Origin: Streptomyces sp. Ru62
GTDB taxonomy: Bacteria; Actinomycetota; Actinomycetes; Streptomycetales; Streptomycetaceae
Length of the DNA: 64,000 nucleotides
Reading direction: 5' to 3'
NCBI RefSeq assembly: GCF_002920615.1
Contig: NZ_PQSU01000012.1
Span: 124,001 to 188,000 of the forward strand
This document shows positions 1 through 7,160 of the stretch, in pieces (the stretch's first letter is position 1; every line of letters starts with the position of its first letter). Under the pieces are notes generated by a model that worked only from the letters and a program-made list of their open reading frames with translations, did no database searches and was not told where the DNA came from. The position numbers were made by a program, and so were the translations under genes.

Positions 1-73
1 GGTAACCGATCGCCATCCAGAGCCCGCAGAAGACGAGCCACAGGATGTTGAGCAGCAGGTTGAACACCTTCAT
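1..73 (-). CDS. YccF-type (DUF307) small membrane protein, N-terminal part only
   Basis: The gene runs off the left edge, so only about 24 residues are visible. They read MKVFNLLLNILWLV followed by FCGLWMAIGY, one hydrophobic membrane segment rich in Leu and Trp. This N-terminus resembles YccF-domain inner membrane proteins, which start with a short Lys/Asn-containing head and then LNxxW-type helices. A purine-rich GGAGAGG lies about 8 nt upstream of the ATG on the minus strand, supporting this start. The role of YccF proteins is not established. The family call rests only on the first helix and is tentative. Confidence 0.55.
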   Translation of the reverse strand, partial: MKVFNLLLNILWLVFCGLWMAIGY

Positions 74-285
74 GACCGGTACCTCTCCAGGCAGCTCGAT
101 CGGCTGGCCCGCTACCGCAAGTATCAGCGGATCACGCGCCCGGGAGGAAGTGGAGTGTCCCTCGCCGAGGCCCTTGGCGGAGCGTTCCTGAACGAGGTGG
201 CGGTGCGCGCTCCGGCCGGCCCTCGGGCGTCGGCGGCGCCGCGCTTGGCGGCCCCCGGAGCCGATGGGGCGCACACCGGCGTACG

Positions 286-1539
286 TCACCCCGGGGACCG
301 CCCCGCCCACCACCGCCGTACGCCGTAGGCCGCCCCGCCCACCGCGAGGACGCCCGCGCCGACGGCCACCGAGCCCGGGGGCAGGGCGAACGCCAGCGCG
401 GCGCAGCCCAGCAGGCCCACCGCGGGCACCATCCGCGAGCGCGGGGCCGCGCTCAGCGTCCAGGCCGAGGCGTTGGCGACGGCGTAGTAGGCCAGCACAC
501 CGAAGGACGAGAAGCCGATCGCGCCGCGCACGTCCACCGCCGCGGCCAGCACGGCGACCACCGCGCCCACGGCCAGTTCCGCGCGGTGGGGCACCCGGAA
601 GCGCGGGTGCACGGACGCCAGCGCGCCCGGCAGGTGCCCGTCCCGGGCCATGGCGAGCGTCGTGCGCGAGACACCCAGGATGAGCGCGAGCAGGGAGCCC
701 AGCGCGGCGACCGCGGCTCCGGTCCGCACCACGGGCACGAGCCCCGGCACCCCGGCCGCCCGGACCGCGTCGGCCAGCGGCGCCGTCGCCTGACCGAGCC
801 GGCCCGCGCCGAGGACGGCGAGCACGGCGACGGCCACGCACGCGTACACCGTCAGCACGATGCCCAGGGCCAGCGGGATCGCCCTGGGGATCGTGCGCGC
901 CGGATCGCGCACCTCCTCCCCGAGGGTGGCGATCCGGGCGTATCCCGCGAACGCGAAGAACAGCAGTCCGGCCGCCTGGAGCACCCCGTCGGCACCCGCC
1001 GACAGCCCGACGTCCAGCCGCCCCGCGTCGGCCCGCCCGGAGGCCAGGCACACCACGACCACGGCCGCGAGAACGGCCAGGACGACGGCGACGATCGCCC
1101 GCGTCAGCCACGCGGATTTCTGGATTCCGCCGTAGTTGACGGCGGTCAGGGCCACCACCGCCGCTACCGCCACGGCGTGCGCCTGCCCTGGCCACGCGTA
1201 CGCGCCCACGGTGAGCGCCATGGCCGCGCAGGAGGCCGTCTTGCCGACCACGAAGGCCCAGCCGGCCAGGTAACCCCAGAAAGCGCCCAGCCGCTCCCTG
1301 CCGTACACGTAGGTCCCGCCGGAGGCCGGGTAGCGGGCGGCGAGCCGGGCCGAGGACGTGGCGTTGCAGTAGGCCACCACGGCGGCGAGGGCGAGACCGG
1401 GCAGCAGCCCGGACCCGGCCGCGCGCGCGGCCGGCCCCAGAGCGGAGAAGACGCCGGCGCCGATCATCGAGCCGAGGCCGACGACCACGGCGTCCCGCAC
1501 GCCCAGAGTCCGGCGCAGCCCGGCGTCCGTACGTGTCAT
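286..1539 (-). CDS. APC-family amino acid permease
   Basis: This 417-residue protein is predicted to be a polytopic cytoplasmic-membrane transporter of the amino acid-polyamine-cation superfamily. It opens with a short cytoplasmic head and then the family's first-helix signature GLGSMIGAGVFSALGPAA, in which the unwound GxG segment binds substrate. Further hydrophobic helices follow to about residue 410, and a conserved EEVRDPARTIPRAI segment lies near residue 215-230, as in the YfnA/cationic amino acid transporter branch. The substrate cannot be read from sequence. A longer frame reaches position 1602, but I choose the ATG at 1539 because a TAGGGT -10 box sits 7 nt before it and would make a leaderless transcript. 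Confidence 0.85.
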   Translation of the reverse strand: MTRTDAGLRRTLGVRDAVVVGLGSMIGAGVFSALGPAARAAGSGLLPGLALAAVVAYCNATSSARLAARYPASGGTYVYGRERLGAFWGYLAGWAFVVGKTASCAAMALTVGAYAWPGQAHAVAVAAVVALTAVNYGGIQKSAWLTRAIVAVVLAVLAAVVVVCLASGRADAGRLDVGLSAGADGVLQAAGLLFFAFAGYARIATLGEEVRDPARTIPRAIPLALGIVLTVYACVAVAVLAVLGAGRLGQATAPLADAVRAAGVPGLVPVVRTGAAVAALGSLLALILGVSRTTLAMARDGHLPGALASVHPRFRVPHRAELAVGAVVAVLAAAVDVRGAIGFSSFGVLAYYAVANASAWTLSAAPRSRMVPAVGLLGCAALAFALPPGSVAVGAGVLAVGGAAYGVRRWWAGRSPG

Positions 1540-1546
1540 GCGCCGC

Positions 1547-1552
1547 ACCCTA
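1547..1552 (-). promoter_or_regulatory. -10 box TAGGGT of the permease (leaderless)
   Basis: On the minus strand TAGGGT is followed by 7 nt and then the ATG at 1539. Initiation about 7 nt after the -10 box would put the first base of the mRNA at the start codon. No convincing -35 box is seen 17-18 nt upstream. Confidence 0.5.
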
Positions 1553-1697
1553 CTGATCGCGGCAACCGGCGGGTGGATCCGTGACGTCCTCTTCATCGAC
1601 ACGGCACGAACACGCGCGCGACGCGCCGCGGGTCCGGGAGCGAGGACTCCCAGGGCACCGACAGCGCGGACACAGCGCGGAAGGGCAGGTTCACGGC

Positions 1698-1964
1698 ATG
1701 AGCATCATCGGTTGGATCATCCTGGGACTGCTGGCCGGAGCCATCGCCAAGGTCCTCCTGCCGGGACGCGACCCCGGCGGCTTCATCGGTACGACCCTCA
1801 TCGGCATCGCGGGCGCGTTCATCGGGGGCTGGATATCGGCCCGCTGGCTGGACCACCCCATCAGCAAGCACTTCTACGACGGCGCCACCTGGGCCGCGGC
1901 CGTCGGCGGCTCGCTGGTCCTGCTGATCGTCTACCGGATCCTGTTCGGCAACTCACGCGACTGA
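1698..1964 (+). CDS. GlsB/YeaQ/YmgE-family small membrane protein
   Basis: This 88-residue protein has three hydrophobic helices separated by short polar loops. It begins MSIIGWIILGLLAGAIAKVL, continues with a Pro-Gly-Arg-Asp-Pro-Gly-Gly turn and a second Gly-rich helix GTTLIGIAGAFIGGWI, and ends in a third helix near residue 70-82. That order is characteristic of the transglycosylase-associated/GlsB/YeaQ family, which is widespread and often stress-induced, with no proven biochemical activity. The frame is open back to 1581, but homologous proteins begin at this MSIIGW-type methionine. The gene is convergent with yajQ, with a hairpin between them. Confidence 0.85.
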   Translation: MSIIGWIILGLLAGAIAKVLLPGRDPGGFIGTTLIGIAGAFIGGWISARWLDHPISKHFYDGATWAAAVGGSLVLLIVYRILFGNSRD

Positions 1965-2014
1965 GCGCTCGGCAGCCGCCGGGGCGCGGCAGTGGTCGAG
2001 GCGCGGCAGACGCG

Positions 2015-2070
2015 AAGGTGGGCACCGCACCGCACGGTTCCGCCCCGCGGGGCGCGGGGTGCCCACCCTT
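2015..2070. terminator. Bidirectional hairpin between convergent genes
   Basis: GGTGGGCACC at 2017-2026 pairs with GGTGCCCACC at 2058-2067, and the loop holds a second small GC hairpin. On the plus strand it is followed by a pyrimidine-rich tract (CTTCTCTCTTA). It lies between the plus-strand GlsB gene and the minus-strand yajQ, so it probably ends both transcripts. Confidence 0.7.
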
Positions 2071-2088
2071 CTCTCTTACTGCTGGTTC

Positions 2089-2577
2089 TTACCGGTAGTT
2101 CACGAACTGCAGCGCGAAGTCGAAGTCCTTGCCCTTCAGGAGGGCGATGACGGTCTGGAGGTCGTCGCGGCTCTTGGAGCTGACGCGCAGCTCGTCGCCC
2201 TGGACCTGGGCCTTCACGCCCTTGGGGCCCTCGTCGCGGATGATCTTCGCCACCTTCTTCGCGTTCTCCTGGGAGATGCCCTCCTGGATCGACGCGAAGA
2301 TCTTGTACTCCTTGCCGGAGAGCTGCGGCTCGCCCGCTTCCAGCGCCTTCAGCGAGATGCCACGCTTGATGAGCTTCGACTGGAAGACGTCGAGGACAGC
2401 CTTCACCCGGTCCTCGGAGTTCGCCTCCATGAGGATCTTGTCACCGGACCACGAGATCGAGGCCCCCACGCCCTTGAAGTCGTAGCGCTGCGAGATCTCC
2501 TTGGCGGCCTGGTTGAGGGCGTTGTCGACCTCCTGCCGCTCGACCTTCGAGACGATGTCGAAACTGGAGTCGGCCAT
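2089..2577 (-). CDS. YajQ-family nucleotide-binding protein
   Basis: This 162-residue protein starts MADSSFDIVSKVERQEV and matches the YajQ/UPF0234 family over its full length. Hallmarks are the SFDIVSK start, the QRYDFKG motif near residue 33 and a C-terminal KDFDFALQFVNYR, the usual ending of the family. The fold is two ferredoxin-like domains. Members bind tRNA/nucleotides, and in Xanthomonas a homologue binds cyclic di-GMP; neither function can be asserted here. The start at 2577 is preceded by AAGGAG and fits the family length of about 162; longer frames upstream lack similarity. Confidence 0.93.
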   Translation of the reverse strand: MADSSFDIVSKVERQEVDNALNQAAKEISQRYDFKGVGASISWSGDKILMEANSEDRVKAVLDVFQSKLIKRGISLKALEAGEPQLSGKEYKIFASIQEGISQENAKKVAKIIRDEGPKGVKAQVQGDELRVSSKSRDDLQTVIALLKGKDFDFALQFVNYR

Positions 2578-2742
2578 GTCCTGTGGCTCCTTGTATCGGG
2601 GTGCGTATCGGGTGCGTGCCGGCGTGCGCGGCGGCGACCGCCGGGCCCGGTGGAGTACCGGGCCGCATCCGCACCAGCCTAGCCACCCCGCGACCCGCCG
2701 GGTGGAGATCAATCGGGTGGCGAAGCACCCCCGGGCATCGGG

Positions 2743-2748
2743 TATTGT
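2743..2748 (+). promoter_or_regulatory. Possible -10 box for tRNA-Tyr
   Basis: TATTGT lies in a locally AT-rich patch about 57 nt upstream of the tRNA. No -35 box is visible at the usual distance, so this is a weak call. Confidence 0.3.
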
Positions 2749-2804
2749 TTACGTCGTTGCCGGGGAACACCGCCGAAAGCGGGTTCGAAGCGGCAGCACC
2801 ACCC

Positions 2805-2886
2805 GGCGGTGTGCCCGAGCGGCCAAAGGGAGCAGACTGTAAATCTGCCGGCTCAGCCTTCCCAGGTTCGAATCCTGGCGCCGCCA
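2805..2886 (+). tRNA. tRNA-Tyr (anticodon GTA)
   Basis: The acceptor stem GGCGGTG pairs with CGCCGCC and leaves discriminator A at 2886; CCA is not encoded. The anticodon stem GCAGA/TCTGC encloses loop CTGTAAA with GTA at 2839-2841. A long variable arm gives a total of 82 nt, as expected for a class II tyrosine tRNA. The T arm is CCAGG-TTCGAAT-CCTGG. Confidence 0.97.
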
Positions 2887-2897
2887 CACGGGAGCGA

Positions 2898-2931
2898 GGC
2901 CCCGTGATCTGCGAGAGCAGATCACGGGGCC
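2898..2931 (+). terminator. Terminator hairpin after tRNA-Tyr
   Basis: A 15-bp perfect stem (GGCCCCGTGATCTGC and its complement) closes a GAGA tetraloop at 2913-2916, followed by CTTCGTCGTT. It starts 12 nt after the tRNA and is a strong intrinsic terminator candidate even though the T tract is weak. Confidence 0.85.
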
Positions 2932-3003
2932 TTCGTCGTTGTCTCCGGGTGTCGCCGGCAGGACGGGGGTACCCGCTGGTCGCGCTCCGGCCCCATACCT
3001 CAC

Positions 3004-3009
3004 TAGAAT
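3004..3009 (+). promoter_or_regulatory. -10 box TAGAAT for the DUF6233 gene (leaderless)
   Basis: TAGAAT is followed by exactly 7 nt and then GTG at 3017, predicting an mRNA that begins at the start codon. No clear -35 box is visible. Confidence 0.5.
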
Positions 3010-3016
3010 CGAACGT

Positions 3017-3373
3017 GTGAACGAGGACCGTCCGCTGACGCGTCTCGACATGCTGCGCTTCGCCCGCCGCGTCGTCGAACACCAGGCCGCCAGGCAGCTT
3101 GCGCTGATGGACCGGTGGATCGCCGACGAGGAACGCCGGGAGACCGAACGGCGGCGCCGCCTCGGCGCCCGGAAGTCCGCCGCGGAGTGGGTCATCGAGC
3201 GCGGTCCCAACGGCCGGAGCGCGGTGTACGTCCACGTCGGCGGCTGTACAGGTGCCGACGGCGGGCGGGCCAGAGGCGTCGGCCGGCAGCAGGCGGTGCG
3301 CGCTCTCACCGAAGAAGGAGTTCCCGCGTGCCCGCTGTGCCGACCGGACACCGCGCTGGGGATTCTCGAATGA
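3017..3373 (+). CDS. DUF6233-family protein
   Basis: This is a 118-residue soluble protein. An N-terminal alpha-helical half is rich in Arg, Glu and Ala (ADEERRETERRRR). It is followed by a compact C-terminal half with WVIERGPNGRSAVYVHVGGC and the ending PACPLCRPDTALGILE. The CPLCRPDTxLGIL(D/E) ending is the signature of DUF6233 proteins, found almost only in Streptomyces and of unknown function. The three Cys residues could bind a metal, but that is a guess. The GTG at 3017 is chosen because of the -10 box 7 nt upstream. Its TGA overlaps the ATG of the next gene (ATGA), so the two are translationally coupled. Confidence 0.8.
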   Translation: MNEDRPLTRLDMLRFARRVVEHQAARQLALMDRWIADEERRETERRRRLGARKSAAEWVIERGPNGRSAVYVHVGGCTGADGGRARGVGRQQAVRALTEEGVPACPLCRPDTALGILE

Positions 3374-3642
3374 CCGGCCCGGGTGCGGGCCCGGCCGGTC
3401 CGGATGATGCTGGAGCCATGGCCGGGAAACGTCCCATCATCGTGCACCTGCCGTCCCCGACCGGCGGTCGCCGGGTACGGGTGGACGGCGAGATCCTCGG
3501 CCTCGCGCACAACGTGCGGGACCTGGTGGAGTTCCTCCGCCGGGCGGGGCTGGAGATCGAACCGGAGGAGGTGGCCGACTCACCGCTGATCGACTGGCGC
3601 GGAGTGGGCCCCGACCGGTGGGAGGCGGAGACCCGGACCTGA
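3370..3642 (+). CDS. Small hypothetical protein coupled to the DUF6233 gene
   Basis: This 90-residue protein overlaps the stop of the DUF6233 gene by 4 nt. From MAGKRPIIVHLPSP it is a compact acidic alpha/beta protein with GLAHNVRDLVEFLRRAGL and a Trp-rich tail. Small partners of this kind often accompany DUF6233 genes in Streptomyces. I recognise no family. The true start may be the ATG at 3418, which would drop a low-complexity Gly/Pro/Ala leader of 16 residues. Confidence 0.6.
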   Translation: MTGPGAGPAGPDDAGAMAGKRPIIVHLPSPTGGRRVRVDGEILGLAHNVRDLVEFLRRAGLEIEPEEVADSPLIDWRGVGPDRWEAETRT

Positions 3643-3702
3643 TCACGCCACCGTCGTCGACCGGGAGAGTACGTCCACCGCCCGCTCGGGCACACTGACG
3701 GC

Positions 3703-3915
3703 ATGTCCTCCCGACGCAGAACCTGCCCCGTGTGCCACCGCGACATCGCCGTCGTCGCGGGCCGATTCGCACGGCACGACCCGCCCGGGGCGCGGGAGAA
3801 CGGGGAACTCGTCTCCTGCGCCGGGTCGCGCCGGCCGGCGCAACTCGGGGCGGTGCAACCGTCCTTGGACGGTTACGCCGTGCCCGACTTTCCCGGGCAG
3901 CTGCCGCTGTTCTGA
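3703..3915 (+). CDS. Small hypothetical protein with a Cys pair
   Basis: This 70-residue protein begins MSSRRRTCPVCHRDIAVVAG, a CxxC knuckle with a nearby His. Another Cys (ELVSCAGSRR) and a short hydrophobic tail DFPGQLPLF follow. A single zinc knuckle or ribbon is possible but only two or three ligands are evident. No recognisable family. CACACT lies 6 nt upstream of the ATG and may be a poor -10 box. Codon usage has high GC at third positions like its neighbours, which argues that it is real. Confidence 0.5.
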   Translation: MSSRRRTCPVCHRDIAVVAGRFARHDPPGARENGELVSCAGSRRPAQLGAVQPSLDGYAVPDFPGQLPLF

Positions 3916-4020
3916 GCCCTGACGGGCCGGCAGTGCGCGGGCAGGGGTTTTCCACGGCTCGTCAGCAGGCGTGCGGGGAAGGCGAGGCGGGCTCGACCGG
4001 TCAACGGCCGGAGGCCCGGC

Positions 4021-4677
4021 TCAGTTCCCGGCCACCGACTTCACCGCCACCGACACCGGCGTCGAACCGCTGATCAGCTCCAGCGTGAGACCGGCCGTCG
4101 CCGGCGTGTCCACCAGTTCCGCGAGGATGGCCGCCACGTCGTCCCGGGGGATCGAGCCGCGCCCCGTGTGCGCCTCCAGCCGGACCAGGCCGGTGCCCGC
4201 GTCGTCCGTCAGCGAGCCCGGGCGCAGGATCGTCCAGTCCAGCGCCTCCTGCCCGGTGACGTAGGCGTCGGCCTCGCCCTTGGCACGCAGGTACACGTCG
4301 AAGACGTCGTCTCCCTGGTGCGCGGGATCGGCGCCCATCGAGGACACCACCACGAAGCGGCGCACGCGCGCGCGTACGGCCGCGTCCGCGAACAGCACCG
4401 CCGCGCCCCTGTCCACGGTGTCCTTGCGGGCCGCGCCGCTGCCCGGGCCCGCGCCGGCCGCGAACACCGCCGCGTCCGCGCCCTGAAGGTGCGCCGCGAC
4501 CTCCTCGACCGAGGCGGACTCAAGGTCGAGCAGGACCGGTTCGGCACCGGCCGCGCGCAGATCGTCGCCCTGTTCGGGTTTGCGGATGATGCCCGCGACC
4601 TCGTCCCCGCGCGCGGAGAGCACACGCTCCAGCCGCAGCGCGATCTGACCATGACCACCAGCGATGACAATGCGCAT
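4021..4677 (-). CDS. NAD(P)-binding (atypical SDR) oxidoreductase
   Basis: This 218-residue protein starts MRIVIAGGHGQIALRLERVL, a Rossmann dinucleotide-binding loop of the atypical short-chain dehydrogenase type (GGxGxI). It continues with IIRKPEQ after strand 2, an AAVFAAGAGPGSG loop, and VVVSSMGAD plus a DWTILRPGSLTDD segment, as in YwnB/NmrA-like NAD(P)H-binding proteins. The usual Tyr-Lys pair is replaced by YLRAKGEAD. Substrate unknown. The start fits a TACGGT -10 box 7 nt upstream on the minus strand, implying a leaderless mRNA. Confidence 0.85.
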   Translation of the reverse strand: MRIVIAGGHGQIALRLERVLSARGDEVAGIIRKPEQGDDLRAAGAEPVLLDLESASVEEVAAHLQGADAAVFAAGAGPGSGAARKDTVDRGAAVLFADAAVRARVRRFVVVSSMGADPAHQGDDVFDVYLRAKGEADAYVTGQEALDWTILRPGSLTDDAGTGLVRLEAHTGRGSIPRDDVAAILAELVDTPATAGLTLELISGSTPVSVAVKSVAGN

Positions 4678-4684
4678 GCAACCG

Positions 4685-4690
4685 ACCGTA
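4685..4690 (-). promoter_or_regulatory. -10 box TACGGT of the oxidoreductase (leaderless)
   Basis: TACGGT on the minus strand lies 7 nt before the ATG at 4677. A -35 box is not evident at normal spacing. Confidence 0.45.
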
Positions 4691-4828
4691 CGCCCGGGGA
4701 GCCGCATCCGCCGCACGAGTCGACCGCCCCGTCCGGAACACCCCGGACACGCGCTCGCGCCCCGGGCGCCCGCTCCCTCCACCGGCCCCCGGCAACGCCG
4801 GCGCCCCCCCACCCGCACCGGCCCCCGT

Positions 4829-6094
4829 TCACGACAGCTCCCCCCGCCCCTGGCGCGGCAGGCCCAGTTCCGCTGTTGCCGCTGTGTTGCAGTACTCGCG
4901 GACCGCGCTCGTGCGGGCCACCACTCGGCCGCGGTGGACGACGATCCGGCTGTAGGCCAGGGACAGCGCGCCGGGGAGGTGGTCGCCGCGTACGGCCAGC
5001 AGTTCGGCCGGGAAGCCCGCTTCCACGCGGACCTCCGGCAGGCCCAGCACCGCGCGTGCCGAGGCGCACACGGCGTCGTAGGCGTCCTCGGGGCGCAGGC
5101 CATGGGCGGAGGCGAGGAGGTAGGCGGCCTCCAGTGGGTCGCCGCGACCGACGGGGTTCGACACGTCGCGCAGGGCACCGCTGCCGGCCGCCACCCGCAC
5201 CCCGGCCGCGCGCAGCAGCCGTACCGGCGCCGTGCCCCGCCGGTCGACGCCGCCGCAGCCGCCCTGGGGCAGGCACACGACCGTCACCCCGGCCGCCGCG
5301 AGCTGGTCGGCGACGCGCGAGGCGGCCTCGGTGGGCAGGCGCGCGAGACCGGCGCACGGTCCGATCGTCACGCCGGGGCGCAGGCCCCCCGCCATGGCCG
5401 CGAGCCGGGAGAGCCGGGCCGGGTCGGCGGCGTCCGTGTGCAGGTCCACCGGGCAGCCGTGTTCGGAGGCCACCTCCAGGACCGTCTCCACGTAGCCGGT
5501 GGGGTCGGGGTCCAGGTCCGGGCAGCCGCCCACCACACCGGCGCCCATCTTCACCGCGTCCCGCAGCATCGCGAGCCCGTCGGCCCCGGCCACCCCGGTC
5601 AGCAGCCGTGGCATCGCCACCGCCGTCAGCTCCGCCAGCCCCCGCAGCGACCGCCGCGCCTGGAGGACCGCGCCCAGCGCGCCGAGCCCCTGGACGTCGC
5701 CCACGCGCACATGCGCGCGTACCGCCGTCGCGCCGTGCCCGAGCTGGAGCAGGGCCGCCTCCGTGGCCCTGCGCTGGACGTCCTCGGGCGCGTACGACGC
5801 GGGGCCGGGGTGTTCGGCGGACAGGGCGGTGTCGCCATGGGCGTGCGGTTCGGCCGGCGCCGGCAGGAGCAGGTAGCCGCTCAGGTCCACGCGCGCGGCG
5901 CTCTTCCGGGCCGGGCCCGGCGCGAGACTCCCGGCGGTGCCCACGGCCTCGATGTGTCCGCCGCCCAGCCGTACGTCCACCGTTCGGCCGTCGGTGAGCC
6001 GCGCCCCGCAGAGCAGGAGCGCGGCCTGGTCGGACGGTCCGGAGGACCCCGACGAGTTCGACGGCGGTTGCGGTTGCGGCTGGCTGTCGGGCAT
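4829..6094 (-). CDS. Amidohydrolase-superfamily protein (cytosine deaminase-like)
   Basis: This 421-residue protein has the amidohydrolase layout: a small N-terminal beta domain (LLLCGARLTDGRTVDVRLGG), then a metal-dependent TIM barrel. The first metal pair is likely PHAHGD near residue 87, a second His lies in VDLHTDAAD, and late barrel residues fall in SGALRDVSNPVGRGDPLEAA. The Asp/Asn pattern there and the AHG-type motif resemble the cytosine/creatinine deaminase branch. The expected third His motif is replaced by VCLPQGG, so activity on that substrate is not assured. The frame is open to 6367, but the upstream part translates GC-rich repeats, so I start at MPDSQPQ. Confidence 0.75.
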   Translation of the reverse strand: MPDSQPQPQPPSNSSGSSGPSDQAALLLCGARLTDGRTVDVRLGGGHIEAVGTAGSLAPGPARKSAARVDLSGYLLLPAPAEPHAHGDTALSAEHPGPASYAPEDVQRRATEAALLQLGHGATAVRAHVRVGDVQGLGALGAVLQARRSLRGLAELTAVAMPRLLTGVAGADGLAMLRDAVKMGAGVVGGCPDLDPDPTGYVETVLEVASEHGCPVDLHTDAADPARLSRLAAMAGGLRPGVTIGPCAGLARLPTEAASRVADQLAAAGVTVVCLPQGGCGGVDRRGTAPVRLLRAAGVRVAAGSGALRDVSNPVGRGDPLEAAYLLASAHGLRPEDAYDAVCASARAVLGLPEVRVEAGFPAELLAVRGDHLPGALSLAYSRIVVHRGRVVARTSAVREYCNTAATAELGLPRQGRGELS

Positions 6095-6233
6095 CGCGCT
6101 CCAGGGTGGGGCCGGGGGGCGGGTGGGGCGGCGTGGAGGAACCGGGGCCGTCCACCGCCCCAAGATCACGCAGAGTGAGTCGAGCCTAGGGCGACGAACC
6201 GCGCGGGACGCGCAGGAGCGCAATAGTCGTACC

Positions 6234-6336
6234 GGCGTGGCCCGCCCACGCGGCACACGCGTCGCCCACGCGCGCGTGCGGGCGAGGCGTGGCCCGCCCA
6301 CGCGGCACACGCGTCGCCCACGCGCGCGTGCGGGCG
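6234..6336. repeat. Two identical 51-bp tandem repeats in a GC-rich intergenic region
   Basis: The units 6234-6284 and 6286-6336 are identical, separated by one A. Each is rich in CGCG and contains CCCACGCGCGCGTGCGGG, which can fold on itself. A related 14-bp palindrome ACACGCGCGCGTGT follows at 6380-6393. The whole stretch 6095-6502 holds no supportable gene. It separates the minus-strand amidohydrolase from the plus-strand tRNA promoter. Confidence 0.85.
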
Positions 6337-6502
6337 CACAGCGCCCCTGCGCGGCAGACGCCCGCACGCCGGCTCACCCACACGCGCGCGTGTCACCGGC
6401 GGTCGCGCCGCACCTCCAGGGGCTGAAGGGGCTGCCTCCCGGGGCTCAAGGGGCTGCCGAGCGGGCTGTGGGGAGGGTTCCGGCGGGCGGCGGGATACGG
6501 AT

Positions 6503-6532
6503 TTGGGTGAACGGCGGCGGACCGTGTAATGT
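6503..6532 (+). promoter_or_regulatory. Promoter of the tRNA-Thr/tRNA-Met/rpmG unit
   Basis: TTGGGT (6503-6508), an 18-nt spacer and TAATGT (6527-6532) form a good housekeeping promoter. Transcription would start about 5 nt before the tRNA-Thr 5' end. Confidence 0.7.
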
Positions 6533-6543
6533 CTTCATCGCTC

Positions 6544-6616
6544 GCCCCAATAGCTCAGTCGGCAGAGCGTCTCCATGGTAAGGAGAAGGTCTACGGTTCG
6601 ATTCCGTATTGGGGCT
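6544..6616 (+). tRNA. tRNA-Thr (anticodon GGT)
   Basis: Acceptor stem GCCCCAA pairs with TTGGGGC, with discriminator T at 6616 and no encoded CCA. The anticodon stem TCTCC/GGAGA encloses loop ATGGTAA, anticodon GGT. The D arm and T arm (TTCGATT loop) are standard. Confidence 0.96.
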
Positions 6617-6662
6617 CTGGTGTGAGAGGTTCCCGTCGCGAGGCGGGACCCGATCGCATCAA

Positions 6663-6735
6663 AGCGGTGTAGCTCAGTCGGTAGAGCAAGCGGCTCATAA
6701 TCGCTGTGTCACCGGTTCAAGTCCGGTCACCGCTA
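6663..6735 (+). tRNA. tRNA-Met (anticodon CAT), elongator type
   Basis: Acceptor stem AGCGGTG pairs with CACCGCT, with discriminator A at 6735. The anticodon loop CTCATAA carries CAT. The first acceptor pair A-T is complete and the anticodon stem lacks the three consecutive G-C pairs of initiator tRNA, so this is the elongator. It lies 46 nt after tRNA-Thr and is likely co-transcribed. Confidence 0.93.
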
Positions 6736-6740
6736 CTGAC

Positions 6741-6778
6741 AGTAGCCGATTGCGGGGTCGGTCCTTCGATCGGCTACT
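6741..6778 (+). terminator. Hairpin with T-rich tail between tRNA-Met and rpmG
   Basis: AGTAGCCGAT (6741-6750) pairs with ATCGGCTACT (6769-6778), followed by CTTTCTTG. It may terminate or process the tRNA transcript, with read-through feeding rpmG. Confidence 0.7.
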
Positions 6779-6825
6779 CTTTCTTGCGTTGAATCAGTCC
6801 ACCCGTTCGTCATAGGAGCACTCAC

Positions 6826-6990
6826 GTGGCTGCCACCGACGTCCGCCCGAAGATCACGCTGGCCTGCGTGGAGTGCAAGGAGCGGAACTACATCACCAAG
6901 AAGAACCGGCGTAACAACCCGGACCGTCTTGAGATGAAGAAGCACTGCCCGCGTTGCAACGCGCACACCGCGCACCGCGAAACGCGATAA
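6826..6990 (+). CDS. rpmG: 50S ribosomal protein L33, zinc-binding (C+) form
   Basis: This 54-residue protein starts at a GTG preceded by GGAG and reads VAATDVRPKITLACVECKERNYITKK at first in outline, then the C-terminal CPRCNAHTAHRETR. The two CxxC pairs (CVEC, CPRC) form the zinc ribbon of the C+ type of L33. Streptomycetes generally also carry a cysteine-less paralogue used under zinc starvation, so this is probably the zinc-replete version. It sits in the usual place directly ahead of the hadAB pair, downstream of the tRNA-Thr/Met genes. Confidence 0.96.
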   Translation: MAATDVRPKITLACVECKERNYITKKNRRNNPDRLEMKKHCPRCNAHTAHRETR

Positions 6991-7004
6991 TCAGGCTCGT
7001 CCGC

Positions 7005-7034
7005 GAGGCCGTCCCCTTCCGAGGGGGCGGCCTC
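7005..7034 (+). terminator. Terminator hairpin after rpmG
   Basis: GAGGCCGTCCCC pairs with GGGGGCGGCCTC around loop TTCCGA (one G slips). It begins 15 nt after the rpmG stop. Confidence 0.7.
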
Positions 7035-7160
7035 ACGGCGTTTTACCGGCTCGGCACCCAGCCCGCCGTACCCGCCCGCCGCGCCGCCCCCGTGCGCGTT
7101 CGGCGGCAGGTTTCCCGCTAATTTGGGGCCAGCACAGCAGACATCAGGAGGTGCCGGGCC

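Noticed and set aside
6095..6367. N-terminal extension of the amidohydrolase
   Set aside because: It would translate the duplicated CGCG repeats into Arg-rich text with no similarity to the family.
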